Assembly: GCA_018822105.1 (NCBI GenBank)
Contig: JAHJLB010000047.1
Coordinates: 1 to 59,006, forward strand
Direction: 5' to 3'
Length of the DNA: 59,006 nt
Source: Pseudomonadota bacterium
GTDB lineage: Bacteria > Desulfobacterota > Desulfovibrionia > Desulfovibrionales > Desulfovibrionaceae
Shown here one piece after another: positions 49,840 to 57,200 of the stretch; within the stretch, counting starts at the first letter, position 1; each line of letters opens with the position of its first letter. The notes beneath the pieces are model-generated. The model saw only the letters and a list, made by a program, of their open reading frames with translations. It searched no databases and was not told the origin of the DNA. Made by a program: the position numbers and the translations under genes.

Positions 49840-50919
49840 ATGGCCGAGCGCATCGCCGCCCCCATCCCCGTGGGGCTTGTGGGGGTCACGGGCTACACCG
49901 GCATGGAGCTGACCCGCGTGCTGGCCGGACATCCGGACCTCAAGCTGGTGCGGGCCACCTCGCGTTCCGAGGCGGGCCGGTCCCTGGCCGAACTCTATCC
50001 CTATCTCTCCGGCCCGGGCGAGCTGGGCCGCATGGGCGCCCTCACCGTGACCCAGCCTGATGCCGAGGACCTGGCCAAGGCCTGCGCCCTGGTGTTCCTG
50101 GCCGTGCCGCACAAGACCGCCCAGGAGATCGCCAGCGCGCTCATCAAGCGGGGCGTCAAGGTGGTGGACCTTTCGGCGGATTTCCGCCTGCGCGACAAGG
50201 AGACCTACGAGAAGTGGTACGCCACGCCGCACACCGAGGCCGGCCTGCTGGCCGAGGCCGTGTACGGCCTGCCGGAGCTCTACCGCGCGGAGATGGCCGG
50301 GGCGCGGCTCATCGCCAACCCCGGCTGCTACCCCACCTCGGCCATCCTGGGGCTGGCCCCGGCGCTGGAGGCCGGGCTCGTCCACACCGGCGACATCGTC
50401 ATCGACGCCAAGAGCGGCGCGTCCGGCGCGGGCAGAAAGGCCAGCGTGGGCACGCTCTTCTGCGAGGTGTCGGACACCTTCCGCGCCTACAACCTGACCA
50501 GGCACCGCCACACCCCGGAGATCGAACAGGAGGTCTCGCTCCTGGCCGGCGCGCAGGTCGCCCTGTCCTTCAACACGCATCTTTTGCCCGTGAACCGCGG
50601 CATTCTGTCCACCATCTACACGCGCCTGAAAAAGCCCATGTCGGCCCGGGAGGCGCATGCCGTGTACGCCGAGCGCTACGCGGGCGAGCCGCTGGTGCGC
50701 GTGCTGCCCCTGGGCACCCTGCCGGAGACGCGCTGGGTGCGCGGCACCATGTTCTGCGACATCGGCCTGGCCGTGGACGAGCGCATCGGCCGGCTCATCA
50801 TCCTCTCGGCCATCGACAACCTCTGCCGGGGCGCCTCGGGCCAGGCCGTGGCCGGGGCCAACCTCATGCTCGGCCTGCCGGAGACGCAAGGGCTGCCGCT
50901 GGCGCCGCTGATGCCGTAG
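49840..50919 (+). CDS. argC: N-acetyl-gamma-glutamyl-phosphate reductase
   Basis: The 359-residue NADPH enzyme makes N-acetylglutamate semialdehyde in arginine synthesis. It has the nucleotide-binding GVTGYTGMELTRVLAGHP (about 14-32), FLAVPHKTAQ, DLSADFRL and the active-site GCYPTS (ANPGCYPTSAIL, catalytic Cys about 163), then HRHTPEIEQE and the FCDI..AVD..C-terminal part. Length fits (about 345). It is followed 12 bases later by a QueG-like gene. Confidence 0.96.
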   Translation: MAERIAAPIPVGLVGVTGYTGMELTRVLAGHPDLKLVRATSRSEAGRSLAELYPYLSGPGELGRMGALTVTQPDAEDLAKACALVFLAVPHKTAQEIASALIKRGVKVVDLSADFRLRDKETYEKWYATPHTEAGLLAEAVYGLPELYRAEMAGARLIANPGCYPTSAILGLAPALEAGLVHTGDIVIDAKSGASGAGRKASVGTLFCEVSDTFRAYNLTRHRHTPEIEQEVSLLAGAQVALSFNTHLLPVNRGILSTIYTRLKKPMSAREAHAVYAERYAGEPLVRVLPLGTLPETRWVRGTMFCDIGLAVDERIGRLIILSAIDNLCRGASGQAVAGANLMLGLPETQGLPLAPLMP

Positions 50920-50931
50920 GGGGGGCGCGGG

Positions 50932-51666
50932 ATGCCCGTTGCCGCAAAACCCTTGGATTCGCCCGCCCTCAAGCGCCTGGCCCGCACCTGGGGCGCCAGC
51001 CTGGTGGGCGTGGCCGATGTGGAGCGCCTGCGCGGCATCGAGACCGAGCCTGCGGACCTGCTTTCCGGCTTCACCCGCGCCGTGAGCCTGGCCGTGCGCC
51101 TGAGCGACCCGGTGCTGGACGCCATCGTGGACCGGCCCACGCCGCTGTACGCCCAGCACTATCAGAAGGTGAACGCGCTCCTGGACGAGCTGGCCCTGCG
51201 CGCCAGCCTGGCCATCCAGGCCGCCGGCAGCCGGGCCCTGCCCCTGCCCGCCTCGCAGCTGCTCGACGCCGAGCGCCTGACCTCCTACCTCTCGCACAAG
51301 GCCGTGGCCGTGGCCGCGGGTCTCGGCTGGCAGGGCAAGAGCCTGCTGGTGGTCACGCCGCAATATGGCCCGCGCGTGCGGCTGGTGACGGTGCTCACGG
51401 ACCATGGGCTGACCCCGGACGCGCCGCTCAAGAACCGCTGCGGCTCCTGCGCGGCCTGCGCCGAGGCCTGCCCGGCGGGAGCCATCCGCGGCGCGAGCAC
51501 GGACAGCCACTACGCCTCGCGCGAGGAGGCGCTGTTCTTCGAGCGCTGCCGGACCAAGGTGCTGGACGAGTTCGCCAAGCTGCCGCACATCACCGGCGGC
51601 ATCTGCGGGGTCTGCGTGTCTGCGTGCCCCTTCGGAAAGGCCGCTGGCCGAAAGAAAAAGCGCTGA
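50932..51666 (+). CDS. QueG-like 4Fe-4S protein (epoxyqueuosine reductase family)
   Basis: The 244-residue protein ends with two Cys clusters, C-x2-C-x2-C-x3-CP (CGSCAACAEACP) and C-x2-C-x3-CP (CGVCVSACP) plus FERC, the double-cluster pattern of QueG. The N-terminal cobalamin-binding half is shortened (LSHKAVAVAAGLGWQGKSLLVVTPQYGPRVRLVTVLT is present). QueG itself is about 370 residues, so this is a short paralogue whose activity on epoxyqueuosine is uncertain. A Lys/Arg-rich tail (GRKKKR) ends it. It is 12 bases after argC and convergent with moeA. Confidence 0.78.
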   Translation: MPVAAKPLDSPALKRLARTWGASLVGVADVERLRGIETEPADLLSGFTRAVSLAVRLSDPVLDAIVDRPTPLYAQHYQKVNALLDELALRASLAIQAAGSRALPLPASQLLDAERLTSYLSHKAVAVAAGLGWQGKSLLVVTPQYGPRVRLVTVLTDHGLTPDAPLKNRCGSCAACAEACPAGAIRGASTDSHYASREEALFFERCRTKVLDEFAKLPHITGGICGVCVSACPFGKAAGRKKKR

Positions 51667-51725
51667 GCCGCCATCCCGCAGCCCAGCGCCTCCCGTGGCG
51701 GCCGGCCCTCTGCGGCCTGGGCCGC

Positions 51726-53702
51726 CTATTCCCCCAGCCCCAGCCCCGGCGTCATGACCTGGCCCGTGAGCGGCGTGTCGTAGCCGCCCAGGCTTGCCAT
51801 GCGCTGCTGGAACTGCGGCCGGTTGATGACCTCCAGCAGGGTGGCCACGCGCGGGTCGGTGAGGTACGCCGCCGGGAACACCAGGTCGTAGCGCTCCAGG
51901 GCCAGGGGCGCGAAGTCGAGCCCCAGGGCCTTGGCCGCGGCGAAGATGCCCAGGCCGCAATCCGCGGCGCCCGTGAGCACGTTCACGGCCACGGCCATGT
52001 GCGTGAACTCCTCGCGGTCGTAGCCGCGCACCGCTTCCGGCGCGATGCCCGCCACGCTCAGGTGGTGGTCCAGCAGGATGCGCGTGCCCGCGCCGCGCTG
52101 GCGGTTGATGAAGGTGACGTCGGGCCTGCCCAGGTCGGCCACGCCGTGGATGCCCCTGGGGTTGCCCTTGGCGACCATGAGCCCCTGGTGGCGGATGGCC
52201 AGGTTCACCACCACCAGATCCAGGCCCGGCAGGTGCTTCTTTAAAAACGGGAAGTTGAAGTCCTTGGTCTCGGGGTCGAAGAGGTGGCAGCCCGCGAACA
52301 GCGCCGAGCCGTTCCTCAGGGCCGTGAGCCCGCCCATGCTGCCCACGTGGCTGGACACCAGGCGCAGGGGCTCGGGCAGGCCCATGAGCTCGTTGGCCAG
52401 CAGGTCCAGGATGTTGTCGTGGCTGCCGATGTGCACGAGGACCTTGTCCAGGCCGGCCAGGGGCACGAGCAGCTCGACCTCGATCTCGGCGTCCTGCTCC
52501 AGGCCTTCGCTCTGGGCCGGGATGCGCGTGACGGCCTGGGCCCGGGTCAGGCTGGTGATGAGCCCGGCCCCCCGGGCCAGGGGCGCGGCCACGAAGCGCG
52601 CGCCCACGCGGCCCACGGCCAGGCGCACGATCTCCTCCATGCCGGGGCGGCTGGGCGTCTTGCGCGCCAGCCTGGCGCGCACGGTCTGCCTTCCCGGCGG
52701 CTGCTGGCGCACCAACCAGCGCACGATGGGCTCCAGCACATCCTCCAGGCAGACCACGGCGCTCACCGGATAGCCCGGCGCGCCCACCAGCAGCCTGCCG
52801 GGGAACCCGCCTCCCGGCCTGTCGCCCGGAGTGTCCGTGGTCACGCCCAGCACCGTTGGCTTGCCCGGCATCACCGCGATGCCGTGGCACAACACCTCGC
52901 CAAAGGCCTCGAAGGTGCTGCGGGTGAAGTCCTTGCTCCCGGCCGAGGAGCCCGCGCCCACCACCACCACGTGGGCGCCGTCCTTGAGGGCCTGGGCCAC
53001 TGCGGCCTGGAGCGCCTCGGGCCGGTCCGGCACGGGCGCGGTCCAGGAGGGGGCCGCCCCCCAGGAGGCGGCGATGGCCTTGAAGACCTGGGAGTTGGAC
53101 TCGATGACCTGCCCGGCCCCGGGCGTGGGCCTGTCCAGAAAGTCCAGCACCTCGTCGCCCGTGGGGATGAAGGTCAGGCGCACGCGCTCCCACACCGGCA
53201 CCTCGAAGATGCCCGCGGCCAAAAGCGCGCCCACGTCATAGGCCGAGAGGGTGTGGTTCTGCGGCAAGAGCAGCTCCGTGGCCACGATGTCCTCGCCGAT
53301 GCGGCGCACGTGCTGCCAGGGGAAGGCCGGGGCCTCGATGCGCACGGTGTTCTCGTCCACCTGCTCCACGTGCTCGATCATGACCACGGCGTCCATGCCC
53401 CGGGGCAGCGGGTGGCCGGTGTTCACGTTGGCGAAGCCGGCAGGTCTGGTCAGCGTCGCCGGGCTGCCCTCGCGCGCGGCGAAGGTGCTGGCGGAATGGA
53501 CGGCGATGCCGTCCATGGCCGCGGCGTGGAAGGTGGGCGAGGAGCAGCGGGCGAAGATGGGCCCGGAGGTCACGCGGCCGCAGGCCTCGTGGGCCGGCAC
53601 GCGCTCCTCGCGGATGAGGGCCAGGCGGTCCAGGGCGGATTTGGCCAGGAGGACGGCCTGCTGCGGGGGGATGGTGGTGAGGTAGACGTTGCGGTCAGAC
53701 AT
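51726..53702 (-). CDS. MoeA-like molybdopterin biosynthesis protein fused to a periplasmic-binding-like domain
   Basis: The 658-residue protein has a MoeA core: FHAAAMDGIAVHS (about 59-71), NVNTGHPLPRGMDAVVMIEHVE, the MoCF/MogA-like domain with FIPTGDEVL, VVVGAGSSAGSKDFT and GIAVMPGKPTVLG, and the C-terminal MoeA domain to about 400. From about 430 on there is a PBP-like domain (IGSHDNILDLLANEL, GADCGLGIFAAAKALGLDFAPLALERYDLV), the combination found in anaerobes (PF12727). MoeA inserts Mo or W into molybdopterin; the extra domain may sense or bind metal oxyanions or substrate. It is regulated by an operator and sigma-70 promoter just upstream. Confidence 0.88.
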   Translation of the reverse strand: MSDRNVYLTTIPPQQAVLLAKSALDRLALIREERVPAHEACGRVTSGPIFARCSSPTFHAAAMDGIAVHSASTFAAREGSPATLTRPAGFANVNTGHPLPRGMDAVVMIEHVEQVDENTVRIEAPAFPWQHVRRIGEDIVATELLLPQNHTLSAYDVGALLAAGIFEVPVWERVRLTFIPTGDEVLDFLDRPTPGAGQVIESNSQVFKAIAASWGAAPSWTAPVPDRPEALQAAVAQALKDGAHVVVVGAGSSAGSKDFTRSTFEAFGEVLCHGIAVMPGKPTVLGVTTDTPGDRPGGGFPGRLLVGAPGYPVSAVVCLEDVLEPIVRWLVRQQPPGRQTVRARLARKTPSRPGMEEIVRLAVGRVGARFVAAPLARGAGLITSLTRAQAVTRIPAQSEGLEQDAEIEVELLVPLAGLDKVLVHIGSHDNILDLLANELMGLPEPLRLVSSHVGSMGGLTALRNGSALFAGCHLFDPETKDFNFPFLKKHLPGLDLVVVNLAIRHQGLMVAKGNPRGIHGVADLGRPDVTFINRQRGAGTRILLDHHLSVAGIAPEAVRGYDREEFTHMAVAVNVLTGAADCGLGIFAAAKALGLDFAPLALERYDLVFPAAYLTDPRVATLLEVINRPQFQQRMASLGGYDTPLTGQVMTPGLGLGE

Positions 53703-53716
53703 GCTGGCCTCCTGGG

Positions 53717-53734
53717 TATGTCATGAATGACATA
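53717..53734. promoter_or_regulatory. Perfect 8+8 palindrome, candidate operator of the MoeA-fusion gene
   Basis: TATGTCAT and ATGACATA are exact reverse complements separated by GA. It begins right after the predicted -10 box of the gene (53735-53740) and lies 15 bases upstream of the start codon, so it would cover the transcription start, the usual position for a repressor site. The regulator is unknown; a molybdate/tungstate or other oxyanion-responsive protein is one possibility given the gene. Confidence 0.7.
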
Positions 53735-53764
53735 AGTATGCCCCAGGCGCTGCGCCGCTGTCAA
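53735..53764 (-). promoter_or_regulatory. Sigma-70-type promoter of the MoeA-fusion gene
   Basis: On the minus strand TTGACA (53764-53759) and CATACT (53740-53735) are 18 bases apart. The -10 box abuts the 53717-53734 palindrome. Confidence 0.75.
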
Positions 53765-53802
53765 CAACACACGCATTGAGCGCATTCTGGACCTGCGGGG
53801 CC

Positions 53803-54915
53803 TCAGCGCCTGGTGGACCTGTAACTGTCCTTGTCGCGGTGGCGCTGGAAGCGGGTCACGGCCTGGTTGTGCTCGGCCAGGGTGCGGCTGAACTCGTGGG
53901 TGCCGTCGCCCTTGGCCACGAAATAGAGGAAGTCGTTGGCCTCGGGGTTCATGGCGGCCCTGAGGGACTCCAGCCCCGGCGAGCAGATGGGGCCGGGCGG
54001 CAGGCCGGCGTGGGCATAGGTGTTGTAGGGGTTGGCCGCGTCCTCCAGATGGCTGCGGCGCAGATTGCCGTCAAAGTCCGGCCCCAGGCCGTAGATGGTG
54101 GTGGGGTCGCATTGCAGGCGCATGCCCATGCGCAGGCGGTTGGCGAAGACCCCGGCGATGCGCGGCCGCTCCGTAACCTCGCCGGTCTCGCGCTCCACCA
54201 GGGAGGCCAGGATGACGACGCGCCGGAGCTCCTCGGCGGGCGGCAGGCCCTGGGGCCAGAGCTTCCGCGCCTGGCGCTCGAACTCCTTCAGCAGGGCCTC
54301 CACGGAGGCGGTGCCGCCGTTGTCGGGGCTCCTGGGCAGCAGGTAGGTCTGGGGGAAGAGGAAGCCCTCGGCGGAGGGGCCGGGGATGCCGTACTTCTCA
54401 AGCAGGGTGGCGTTGCCCATGGCCCGGGCGAAGTCCTCGCGGCCGGCCAGGCCCTCGGCCTCAAAGATCTTTGCCGCGGCCCACCAGGAAAGGCCCTCGC
54501 GCACCTGGACGCGGTGCAACAGGCCGCTTGTGCTGGTCAAAACGCGCAGGATCTCCTGGGGGGGCCAGCCGGAGCTCAGGCGGAACTCGCCCGCCCGGGC
54601 CGCGCCCAGGCGTTCGTGCAGCCTGGCCAGGAAGAGGAAGGCGTAGGTGCTCTTGATGAGCCCCTGGCGCTCCAGCTCCGTGGCGATGGCCGGCAGGCTC
54701 ATGCCCGGACGGATGAGGACCACGACCTCGCGTCCCGGCACCTCGGCCGGGCCGAGGAGCAGGGCCGCGGCCACGGCCAGGCCTGCGGCCAGGGTCAGCG
54801 CAAAGCCGGCCAGGGTCCACAGCAGGGGCCTCAGGCGGGATTTTGGGCGATCCAGGACTCCAGGATCTGGACTGCCGCCTGGCTGTCCAGCCTCTCTTTC
54901 CTCTTCCGGCTGCAC
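53803..54915 (-). CDS. mltG: Endolytic murein transglycosylase MltG
   Basis: The 370-residue protein has one membrane helix (about 31-55), an N-terminal LysM-like/YceG part (about 65-130, IRPGMSLPAIATELERQGLIKS) and the catalytic domain with AGVFANRLRMGMRLQCDPTTIYGL and PYNTYAHAGLPPGPICSPG. The Glu in LASLVERETG is the expected catalytic residue. It cuts nascent glycan strands. GTG 54915 is the only start-like codon upstream of the membrane helix in frame, giving an 85-base overlap with ruvX; a shorter start is not visible. Confidence 0.92.
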   Translation of the reverse strand: MQPEEEREAGQPGGSPDPGVLDRPKSRLRPLLWTLAGFALTLAAGLAVAAALLLGPAEVPGREVVVLIRPGMSLPAIATELERQGLIKSTYAFLFLARLHERLGAARAGEFRLSSGWPPQEILRVLTSTSGLLHRVQVREGLSWWAAAKIFEAEGLAGREDFARAMGNATLLEKYGIPGPSAEGFLFPQTYLLPRSPDNGGTASVEALLKEFERQARKLWPQGLPPAEELRRVVILASLVERETGEVTERPRIAGVFANRLRMGMRLQCDPTTIYGLGPDFDGNLRRSHLEDAANPYNTYAHAGLPPGPICSPGLESLRAAMNPEANDFLYFVAKGDGTHEFSRTLAEHNQAVTRFQRHRDKDSYRSTRR

Positions 54916-55244
54916 AGCCCGGCCTCCTTCAATTGTTCGTCCGCCGCCACGGAACTCAGGCGCTCGTCCATGAGGTGCACGGGGCAGGGGATGCGCCTGC
55001 CCAGGCTCTCGGCGAAATTGCGCGCCTGGCGCGTGGTCAGGGAATCGTCGCCCTCCAGGGTCAGGGGCAGGCCCACCACCACGGCCTGCACGCCCTCGGC
55101 CTCCACCAGGGTCACCAGGGCCTCGAACAGGGCGTCGCGGGTGCTGCGCTGGATGCTCTTGCGGGCAAAGGCCATGCGCCCTTCCGGGTCGGTGATGGCC
55201 AGGCCCACGCGTTTGGTGCCGAAGTCTATGCCCAGGGTGCGCAT
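54831..55244 (-). CDS. ruvX: Holliday junction resolvase-like RuvX (YqgF)
   Basis: The 137-residue RNase H-fold protein begins MRTLGIDFGTKRVGLAITDPEGRMA (catalytic Asp region) and has VVGLPLTLEG and the RL-S..A motif (VHLMDERLSSVAADEQLK). It is implicated in 16S rRNA 5' end maturation rather than in recombination. ATG 55244 is where homology begins. It overlaps mltG downstream; the order ruvX-mltG is common. Confidence 0.93.
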   Translation of the reverse strand: MRTLGIDFGTKRVGLAITDPEGRMAFARKSIQRSTRDALFEALVTLVEAEGVQAVVVGLPLTLEGDDSLTTRQARNFAESLGRRIPCPVHLMDERLSSVAADEQLKEAGLCSRKRKERLDSQAAVQILESWIAQNPA

Positions 55245-55435
55245 GGTGTAGCCGCCTCGTGCCGCGCGGTCCCGGTGGTTCACGGGGGACAGGTGCGCGT
55301 GGCGGCGCGAGTGTGCGTCGACAGGCCGGGGCCTGTCAATGGTTTTGGGCGGGGGATTCATCCGGCCCACGCTTGTTTTCAGCCCGGCCGCGATGTAGGG
55401 TTCCCCGTCGGCACACCGACAGCGAGCCCTGGCCC

Positions 55436-56290
55436 ATGCACCTGAATCTGCCGCCCACACCAGCGCCCGGCCATTTGTCCGGGATCAGGCCACGCAAGCC
55501 GTGGCTGGCCGGGCTGTTGTCCTTTCTGGTGCCCGGCCTGGGCCAGGTGTACAACGGCCGCACGCGCAAGGGCCTGGTGCTGCTCGGCCTGGCGGCGGCC
55601 TGGCAGGTCATGGGCATCGGCGCGGCGGAGACCTTCAACTGGTGGGCCGTGGCCAAGGCCGGCTACGCCCTGTTCTTCTGCTTCGCGGCCTGGGACGCCC
55701 TGCGCGCCGCGCGGCCCCTGGAGCACTATCGCCCCGGCCCGAAGAACAACCCCATCCTCTATTCGGCCTGCGCCGTGGGCCTGGTCACGGTCTCGCTTCT
55801 GGCCGGCCAGGCCGAGCGCCAGCTCTTCCCGGTGTACACCGTGGCCCAGATCTCCATGCGGCCCACCCTGCGCACGGGCGACCGCCTGCGCTGCAAGGCC
55901 CTGCGCCCGCGCGACATCATCCGCCGGGGGCAGCTGGTGGCCTTCGAATACCCCTCCGAGCATGCGCTCATCTTCGTCAAGCGCGTGGTGGGGCTGCCGG
56001 GCGAGGTGGTGGAGGTGGAGGACGGGCTGGTCTACGTCAACGGCGACCCCATCGAGGAGGGCTACTACGCCGTGCGCGGCAAGGGCGCCAAGAGCCTGGA
56101 CATGCCCGCCGCGCGCCTGGCCCCGGACGAGTACTACGTGCTGGGCGACAACCGCTTCGCCACCTTTGATTCGCGCAGCTACGGGCCTGTGCACCGCTCG
56201 CGCATGCTGGCCACCCCGCTGTACATCATCCTGTCCATCAGCAGCGAGGGCGAGTGGCGTTCGGACCGCATCGGCCTGCCGGCCCGGTAG
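55436..56290 (+). CDS. lepB: Signal peptidase I with an N-terminal multi-helix membrane extension
   Basis: The 284-residue protein ends with a type I signal peptidase: the catalytic Ser in ISMRPTLRTGD (about 140-150), the general-base Lys in IFVKRVVGLPGE (about 180-191) and YYVLGDNRFATFDSRSYGPV near the C-terminus. The first 120 residues hold about three membrane helices, the first ending in PGLGQVYNG, a motif of TM2/DUF5683-type proteins, so the usual one or two anchors are replaced by a longer module. ATG 55436 is 14 codons before the first helix. It is divergent from ruvX. Confidence 0.9.
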   Translation: MHLNLPPTPAPGHLSGIRPRKPWLAGLLSFLVPGLGQVYNGRTRKGLVLLGLAAAWQVMGIGAAETFNWWAVAKAGYALFFCFAAWDALRAARPLEHYRPGPKNNPILYSACAVGLVTVSLLAGQAERQLFPVYTVAQISMRPTLRTGDRLRCKALRPRDIIRRGQLVAFEYPSEHALIFVKRVVGLPGEVVEVEDGLVYVNGDPIEEGYYAVRGKGAKSLDMPAARLAPDEYYVLGDNRFATFDSRSYGPVHRSRMLATPLYIILSISSEGEWRSDRIGLPAR

Positions 56291-56299
56291 TCCGCGCCC

Positions 56300-57064
56300 C
56301 TACCCTGCCGGCGTCTGCTCGGGAATGTCGGGCGTCCGGGCGAAGCGCGGCTCGTGCAGGGGCAGCAGGATGTCCGCCGCGGCCTTGACCTTGAGCATGG
56401 AGTCGTAGGCCTGGTAGGCGTTGACCACGGTGCCGCAGGGGATGACCTCCATCTCGCGGGCGGTGATCTCCTTGGGCGGAAGCAGGTTGTCCATGATGAC
56501 GCAGAAGCCGGTGATGGCCGCCACGCCCTTGGCCGTGTCGATGAGCACGGTGAGGCCGCCCTCGGTGTGGGCCGGGGTGTGCATGACGCGCACGCCGGGC
56601 ACGATCTCCTGGTCGCCGGTGACGACCTCGAGCTGCCCGTTCTCCTCCACGTCCAGGATGTAGTCCTCCAGATAGCGGTAATCCAGCGGGTGCGGGTCGT
56701 GGATGTGCTTGAGCTCCGCCTCGTGCACGTAGATGCGCGCGTTGACGCATTTGTAGTCGTTCTCGCAGTGGTCGTTGTGCAGGTGGGTGTGGACGACGAT
56801 GTCGATGTCCTCGGGTTTGAGGCCGTAAATCGCCAGGCCCTCCTCGAAGGTGTGGATCTTCCCCCCGATGGCGGCCTCGCGCTCGGCGCTTACGATGGGC
56901 CGCATCTCGCCGGTGTCCACCAGGATCTTCATGTCGCCGCCTTCCAGGTACCAGCAGTAGATGGGGATGGTGTAGGGCTTCCCGTAGGCGTGCTGGTAGG
57001 TCATCATGCCCTGGTCGAAGATCTTGGTGCCCATGACGATGGGGTGGATGACGAACTGGGGCAT
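56300..57064 (-). CDS. MBL-fold metallo-hydrolase, AHL-lactonase-like
   Basis: The 254-residue protein has HTHLHNDHC (HxHxDH) at about 110, the second His in HTPAHTEGG (about 170) and a C-terminal LHEPRF. The position where most members have the bridging Asp (GD) reads ITGFC here. It looks like the N-acyl homoserine lactonase branch, but the substrate is unknown. ATG 57064 follows GAGGAG. It is convergent with lepB, with only 9 bases between stops. Confidence 0.85.
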   Translation of the reverse strand: MPQFVIHPIVMGTKIFDQGMMTYQHAYGKPYTIPIYCWYLEGGDMKILVDTGEMRPIVSAEREAAIGGKIHTFEEGLAIYGLKPEDIDIVVHTHLHNDHCENDYKCVNARIYVHEAELKHIHDPHPLDYRYLEDYILDVEENGQLEVVTGDQEIVPGVRVMHTPAHTEGGLTVLIDTAKGVAAITGFCVIMDNLLPPKEITAREMEVIPCGTVVNAYQAYDSMLKVKAAADILLPLHEPRFARTPDIPEQTPAG

Positions 57065-57200
57065 GCGCTCCTCCTGGGGCTGGGGTCGTTCCGGCGTATC
57101 CTGCGGACCGTGGGGATATGTACCAGGGCGCGGCGCGGCAGGCAAGGCAACGGCTGGGGCCGGCGCCGGGCCGCAGGCCTCCCCCCAGGGCAAAATGCCC

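Noticed and set aside
49426-53193. A 1255-codon minus-strand open frame across argC, the QueG-like gene and part of moeA
   Set aside because: It is antisense to clear argC and Fe-S genes; its composition is Gly/Ala/Arg/His-rich as expected of an antisense frame in G/C-ending codons.
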